From Papilionanthe hookeriana x Papilionanthe teres (taxonomy: Eukaryota > Streptophyta > Magnoliopsida > Asparagales > Orchidaceae): a stretch of DNA of 64,000 nucleotides. Below the pieces are notes generated by a model, which did no database searches, was not told the DNA's origin, and was given only the letters and a program-made list of their open reading frames with translations. Where the stretch lies: contig CM040429.1 of assembly GCA_022702705.1 (NCBI GenBank), positions 3,774,073 to 3,838,072 on the forward strand. Direction: 5' to 3'. Positions 58,457-64,000 of this stretch are shown in pieces. Position 1 is the stretch's first letter. Every line of letters starts with the position of its first letter. Made by a program: the position numbers and the translations under genes.

Positions 58457-60037
58457 CTTTCCAATAAGCAAAGACTCCGGAGGTCAAGTGAGGGAACGTA
58501 AGATTTGTAAGGTTTAGATACCACTTAACTTGGGCTTATAAATTTAGCACTCCTATATATGTATGAGTATAGGATTCTCTAATGTTGACTTCGGAGCTGA
58601 AAATACTAAAGCTTGCATTGGTGTAAGAGTTCTAAAATTTTAAGGCTAGGACAAGTGATATTGGAAAGGTTGATCCATGATGTTCAATGGTAGGTTCATC
58701 AAGTTTGGAGCAAGTCGAGAGTAATCATTAGAAAGGCAAAGAAGGATGAGCAATCTTGGCAGGGATTCAGGGGTGTGCATCCAATATTGCCACTCGCATG
58801 ACATGGGTGGAAGTGGCTGTATAGGATGCGCAAGACGAGGTTAAGCACGCATCTTCACACAGAGAGATGCTTGAAGTCAGGTTAGAGGAGCTTTATGAGG
58901 TGATGCAGGGTGTTTCAAATGCTAAAGCCATGGTGTCTTGAGGCAAGAAGGATAAGCAATCTTAGCAAAGCTATTGGGATGTGCTTTCACTATTGCCATT
59001 TGCCAGTCACACCACGTACGTTGAGGGAGCTATAATGGATGTCCAAGATAAGGCTAAGGACACATTTTTACGCATGGGAGGATTTGAATTCTGGTTGGAG
59101 GGGTTTTGCTTGGTGATGCAAGATGTTCTAAAATTTGAAGTTAGTGAGATTGCAAAATGAGCCTCTAAGCCTTGGTGCAGGCCATGCACTTATTAGAGAT
59201 GATAGAGCTCAAAATAGAGTTTTTTTGTGTTGAGATCATTACAAGTGAGCGGGATAATTATTGTCTAGCCTAGTACATTAATGAACATCCATAAGCCAAA
59301 GAAGCTCAAAGTTAAGTTTAGTTGGATTAGGTAACTTATCATAGATAATGGTGCATTACTCTTCTATATAAGGATTTTGGATGGCATACTAAAGTAAGCT
59401 CCGCCATCATGTTTTTATGGAAGTTGTCTTATTATGGCGATGCTGCATGTGTGATGATTGAAGCTAGAATGCCACATAACATGGAGTTCTGACATTACTA
59501 GGTGGATAAAGTTTGGGTCATTTTTGGAGCGTAAGGGCAATGCTTGAGGATATTTATGCGATTTCCAAAATCCTAATGGGGTTGTTCAAAGTGGATTTTT
59601 TTGTTTCGACACAATTGTTGAGGTAGAGGCTTTGGACAATGTGGAATATTTGATAAGCTTCATAAATTAAGGAATCAATATTGACCTATATTAGGATATA
59701 CTTAATATGTGGAGTGCTCTTTGGTGTATAATTCAAGATTCTTTGAGAACATTATAATCAAGCATGTTTGTGTGAGAGCACTCTCAAGATGAATAACATC
59801 CTTCGAAACTACATCAAGAAGGAGATTAGCTTTGCACATGAGGAAACTACACCAAGAAGGAGATTAGCTTTGTGCCTGAGGAAACTATACCAAGATAACG
59901 TCCTGTTGAAGCAAGTCAAGATTCTTTGGGAACTCTATAATCAAGTGTGGTTTTGTGAGAGCACCTCAAAATAATTAACTTCCTTGGAAACTTTACCAAG
60001 AAGGATAAAATCACGAGGTTCAGATTGGTATATGGGG
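58457..60037. other. Intergenic DNA with tandem duplications
   Basis: AGGCAAAGAAGGATGAGCAA (about 58734) recurs in altered form as AGGCAAGAAGGATAAGCAAT (about 58941), so 58.73-59.18 kb is a degenerate tandem duplication with a period near 205 bp. No gene is recognised. A 38-bp repeat follows at 59805-59900. Confidence 0.45.
59805..59900. repeat. 38-bp tandem repeat, about 2.5 units
   Basis: Units starting GAAACTACATCAAG (59805), GAAACTACACCAAG (59843) and GAAACTATACCAAG (59881) have a period of 38 bp, with the first two nearly identical. A further GAAACTACACC at 60037 is the insertion site of the RTE-type LINE. Confidence 0.8.
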
Positions 60038-60047
60038 AAACTACACC

Positions 60048-60494
60048 GACAACAACAAAACCTTTATCCTATTAAGTGGGGTCGGCTACATGAATCCTTT
60101 TTCTCTATTGCGTCCTGTTTAGTGCCATATTTTCATTTAATTCTAATAAATTAAGAACATTTTTTATACAATATGCCTAAGTCTTCCTAGGTCTACCTCT
60201 ACCTTTCTTAACATAAGTCGAATCTAAAACATCTACTCTCTTAATCGGATCATCAGATGGTCGATGTTTCATGTGACAAAATCATCTAAGACGACTCTTT
60301 CTAATTTTGTCCGTCATCGGGGCTACACTACCCCTATCACGGATATATTCATTTCACATTTTATCTTTTATTGTAAAATCCACTCATCCACCTAATCATT
60401 CTCATCTTGGCAACACTTTACTTCGTTTTATGCTTCTTTTTTAAAGGCCAACATTCAGCACCATAAAGCATTGGAGGTCTCACCACCATCTTAT
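60048..60494 (-). mobile_element. Truncated RTE-type LINE, minus strand
   Basis: The 10-bp sequence AAACTACACC occurs at 60038-60047 and again at 60495-60504, giving a target-site duplication around 447 bp. On the minus strand the insert encodes the C-terminus of an RTE-clade reverse transcriptase: VVRPPMLYGAECWPLKKK, then KIRKSRLRWFCHMKHRPSDD and GRGRPRKT. It ends GACCCCACTTAATAGGATAA and a TTGTTGT tail, the well-known 3' end of plant RTE elements. The 5' part is missing and a stop replaces the Trp expected after GRPRKT, so it is dead. Confidence 0.85.
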
Positions 60495-60504
60495 AAACTA
60501 CACC

Positions 60505-61032
60505 AATAATGATAAATGGTTGTGTTTAGTTTGGTATGGATAGATTAAAAAAAAACCTAATATTTCCTCGCATAGTGTGGGGTGAGGTGTTAAAATTGAT
60601 ATCAAAGCCGTATTCGTTAGCATGAGGATTGATTTAGAGATGAACCAAGCCGAAGTTGGACGACATGTGACAGCTTGAATCCAAAGAAGGTGGTTCAAAT
60701 AAGGTGAGGAGTGATTGCTAGGATTGAGGATTGAGAAAAAATGAGCAAAAATGCATCAAATCTAGCATCCAATTAAAGGGGAAATGTTATTGGGCTATAC
60801 GAGGAATGATTTTTGTTTGAGTATCTTTAAGAAATCTACAATTAGATATATGCTAGTGTGGGAGCTTGGGAGGGGTGACCCTCTGGGAAGTTGTTCTAAG
60901 AAGTACAAAATTATTAGGTTTAACATGATATGGGATAAGCTGGACAAAAAATGACAATACCTTGCATGTTATGGTTTGGGTGGTTGGGGCTCCTTTCTCC
61001 TTGTTCTCATTGAGCTCTATATCCATATGAAG
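60505..61032. other. Intergenic DNA, no recognised gene
   Basis: Nothing recognisable was seen in this stretch. Confidence 0.4.
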
Positions 61033-61272
61033 GAAAGATATGGCACCCTTGAGATACCATGTACCTTAAATGGTAAGATGAGCTCTTTGAAAACATGCCA
61101 TGGATTGCCCTCTTTTTGTGGGATGAAGAAAAAAATTTGCTCACCATATTAACGAAAGATATGGCACCCTTGAGATACCATTTACCTTAAATGGTAAGAT
61201 GAGCTCTTTGAAAACATGCCATGGATTGCCCTCATTTTGTGGGATGAAGAAAAAAATTTGCTCACCAGATTC
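61033..61272. repeat. 121-bp tandem duplication
   Basis: GAAAGATATGGCACCCTTGA begins at 61033 and at 61154. The two copies differ at only a few positions (CCATGTACC/CCATTTACC, CTCTTTTTG/CTCATTTTG). Confidence 0.93.
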
Positions 61273-61920
61273 ACTAAGTGGCAGGCCCAAACGTGTTGTC
61301 ATCAACCTAGTTGGCAGGATTGTCACCAAGGAAGCAAAAAACCTTTTAAAGAACATGAAGCCTTTGCGCATGCTTTCTTGAGAGCAAATAAGACAAAGCC
61401 CTGTAATGACCATTAATGACAGAACACATGTAACTTAAGCATGTGCTCTGGATTATACATTATTGTACATTAATTTTGGAAAAGTGAACAAGATTATTTA
61501 TTTGCTGCAAGTTGTGCTCATTTGATCTCCAAATTAATTGTACTTTAGATGCCAGCCTTGTGTAGATTGATAGTGTGATGATAGCCAACAAGTGGCTTGT
61601 TGTAAGAAGATAAGGCATAGGTTGTTAAGGCTATCTTAATAATGAATTTAATTTTAATTAGCTTGAAATTAAAATTTAATTTCTTCAATACGATAATAGC
61701 TTGTTTGAAATTATTTTGATTCAATTGAAAATTGGCTTGATATAGTTATATGTGAACTTGTATCTTTATCTTTACGTGCACACGCACAAGAGGGTGGAGT
61801 GGATTAGTTGTTCGTGTTTGAACAAGCATCAAGACATGCATTTTTGAAACCAAACCGACTCAACCAAATTTGTTCGGTTCAGTTCACTTTTTCGGCTTTA
61901 ACCAAATAATTCACACCCCT
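61273..61920. other. Intergenic DNA, no recognised gene
   Basis: Nothing recognisable was seen. A phrase rich in AAATTAAAATTTAATT near 61660-61680 is simple sequence. Confidence 0.4.
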
Positions 61921-62600
61921 ATTGGAAGGTGGAGGTAGAACTAAAGCGTGGGCATTTTGAAAGACAACAACAAAGGTAGCTTTCATGGCATTTATTGTAA
62001 ATGATGCCACTTACATGTCATTTGTGAATGATCAACAATTTTAACATGAATTACTTGATAGTTTTGTGGTGCAATAGTCATAAGGGAAGGTGGATGTAGA
62101 ACTATAGCATGGATATTTTGAAAGACAATAGTGAAGTTAGCTCTCATGGCCTTCGGTCGTAATTTTTGAAACCACTTATCATTCCATTTTTGAATGATCA
62201 ACAATTTCAACATGAACTACTTGATAGTTTGGTGATGGTTGTGGTCATAGAATAAAGCCAACTTTGCGTAATTAGTGATGAAAGGTCATAGAATAAAGCC
62301 AACTTTGCGTAATTAGTGATGAAACGAGCAAGATAACTAGTGATTGGGAAACTATAGCATGGATATTTTGAAAGACAATAGTGAAGGTAGCTCTCATGGC
62401 CTTCGGTCGTAATTTTTGAAACCACTTATCATTCCATTTTTGAATGATCAACAATTTTAACATGAACTACTTGATAATTTGGTGGTGGTTGTGGTCATAG
62501 AATAAAGCCAACTTTGCGTAATTAGTGATGAAAGGTCATAGAATAAAGCCAACTTTGCGTAATTAGTGATGAAACGAGCAAGATAAATAGTGATTGGGAA
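61921..62600. repeat. Higher-order tandem array: 250-bp unit with a nested 41-bp duplication
   Basis: ACTATAGCATGGATATTTTG begins at 62101 and at 62351, a 250-bp period with nearly identical copies. A more diverged unit precedes them (from about 61921). Each full unit contains an inner exact duplication with a 41-bp period starting GGTCATAGAATAAAGCCAAC (62243 and 62284; 62493 and 62534). Because both units carry the inner duplication, it arose before the 250-bp duplication. Open frames across it are repeat products. Confidence 0.9.
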
Positions 62601-64000
62601 ACAATTGTTTTCACCTTAAGATGCTAGTGGAATGATTAGAAGTGCCCCAGATCAAGTTAACTAAGTCAAGATTAGGTAATATAGCTATTTAATGCTTAGC
62701 AAACTCAAACCTAACAAACCCAGGCCCATTAGACTCAAGCTTTCTTTGGCTCATCAATATCCAAGTCAACGTCATAACATGGCCCATTACGTAATAATTC
62801 TAATTAAGGTTTGTCTGATCAACAAAAGGATATAGAAGGTTATCTCTAGGTTCCTTGAATGTTGGAGCTAGTGGGACTAATGTGACACATTTGGATGTAT
62901 AACTTGGTGGAGTACTTGAGGAGAAGAAGTCGGGAAGTTAAAAGGGGAAGATAAAATCATCACCTCGGAGTATGATGCAACTAGAGCTCCACCACGTCCT
63001 CGGATATAGCCCGCAAAGGGGAAAAATGACTTTACATGGGAATCTGAAATCAACACACAACACAAACTCTCTTGATTCTTAGCAAACCAGCATACATATA
63101 GCCCTAGCTAGGCAGGAAACAAGAAAGGCAAGAAGAGGAGAAAGGAAAGAAGAAGAAAAGAAAACTCCTACAAAAGGAAGGAGTTGGATTAATCCAAAGT
63201 AGCCATTAAAATCTTTTCCTAAGGAGAAGCAGTAGAAAAGGCAAGGGAAGGGGCGCGTGAGGCCGCTTGCTATGTCAAGCTTCTCTCCCGGGCCGCTCGG
63301 CTCGGTATTCGTTTAGACCGCTTGCGGTTTGCTGCGGGAGGCTTCGCTTCTATGTTCTTGCTGCGAGATTTCTCAGCGTCCGGCTGCTGGAGAAGACCCG
63401 CTCCAGCATCCTGCTGCGGGAGAAAGCTCGCTCCCCCGTCAATCTCCCGGGGTTGGGAGAGCTCCGACTTCATCTGTCGAAGCTTCTGGTTTTCGTCGAT
63501 TGTTCTTGGATCCCACTGGCGACTACGCTGGCTCCCAACACATCGAAGCTTATCCCACTTGAGAGCATACCTCCCTGAAGATCCATTATGGTTGTGCATG
63601 ATTTGAGTCGGAGGTATACCACTATGTAGGTTCTCTCGAGTCAAATTCCTAACAAGTAAATATCTCATATGCTTATCATCTATGATAAGTTGGAATCCCA
63701 CGGGGGAAGACTTCATCAGATAAAAATTCTCGTTCAAATTGCTCTTCAGTGCTTGCGGTGTCTTTACCAAACTTTTCAATGACGCATTGCGCGGTGAAGT
63801 AGGTCATTACCCTGGTTGTGCATTCTGTTTCAACATATGTCCAATTCCTTGGCACTTGCGACATTTTTTCCTAATCATGATAGACTTGTGGATTGGTTTT
63901 ACTGGATATTAAGAATTGGAGTCGCTTGATGCTACGGTCTCTCTAGTTCGGAATCTAGGAGCTGTAACTTTTGGCGGTAAGTTGGTAGGAAATGGCCTTG
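62601..64000. other. Intergenic DNA, possibly LTR-element edge
   Basis: A purine-rich tract lies at 63109-63172 and a GC-rich, CTGCTGCGGGAG-repetitive patch at 63250-63530. TGGCGACTACGCTGG (63517-63531) is one base away from the TGGCGACTCCGCTGG primer-binding site of Ogre/Tat elements, but it is not preceded by a clear LTR end. The 169-residue minus-strand frame (63779-63270) has no recognisable domain and is not called as a gene. Confidence 0.35.

Noticed and set aside
63270..63779. 169-codon minus-strand frame
   Set aside because: It crosses a GC-rich, repetitive patch and has no recognisable domain, splice context or family likeness. Its length is explained by GC content.

Overview
This is a stretch of a repeat-rich flowering-plant nuclear genome. 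It is AT-rich, carries spliced and intronless plant transcription-factor genes far apart, and the space between is filled with LTR retrotransposons, LINEs, SINEs, MITEs and microsatellites. The species cannot be named from the sequence. No bacterial operon, CRISPR array, rRNA gene or functional tRNA gene is visible.

Three genes are well supported and all encode developmental transcription factors. (1) A KANADI gene of the KAN1 type on the + strand (12986-21475) has six coding exons and a 6.3-kb fourth intron. It encodes about 366 residues with a GARP DNA-binding domain. (2) An intronless zinc-finger homeodomain (ZHD) gene lies on the - strand (33806-33204) with a TATA box at 33881-33888. (3) A class I BASIC PENTACYSTEINE (BPC/GAGA-binding) gene lies on the + strand (48117-49016) with an uninterrupted CDS and a probable 5'UTR intron. 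KANADI proteins set abaxial organ identity, and BPC proteins bind GA/CT repeats. Long GA/CT tracts lie upstream of KANADI and inside two of its introns, so a functional link is possible but unproven.

Layout: 1-5.6 kb is AT-rich, probably old LTR-type sequence. 7.7-9.26 kb is a decayed gypsy-like LTR ending in a primer-binding-site relic. 11.1-12 kb holds a CT microsatellite and two hairpin MITEs just upstream of KANADI. KANADI intron 4 contains a striking foldback element and a CACTA-type terminus. 22.5 kb is a tRNA-derived SINE. 23.1-26.6 kb is a two-LTR element with only a gag relic inside (TR-GAG-like), and further LTR copies of the same family lie at 28.6, 36.0 and 46.6 kb. One MITE family occurs at 29.0, 33.0, 37.2 and 41.6 kb; the 33.0-kb copy starts 7 nt beyond the ZHD stop codon. 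A second SINE and a 33-bp minisatellite lie at 34.2-35.4 kb.

The right-hand third is a nest of elements. A minus-strand Ty1-copia element (51.5-58.5 kb) has a 5'-truncated L1-type LINE inside its left LTR, bracketed by an exact 15-bp target-site duplication, and a foldback insertion in its reverse transcriptase. Beyond it lie a truncated RTE-type LINE with a 10-bp target-site duplication (60.0-60.5 kb), a 121-bp tandem duplication and a 250-bp higher-order tandem array (61.9-62.6 kb). All transposon coding sequence seen is broken.
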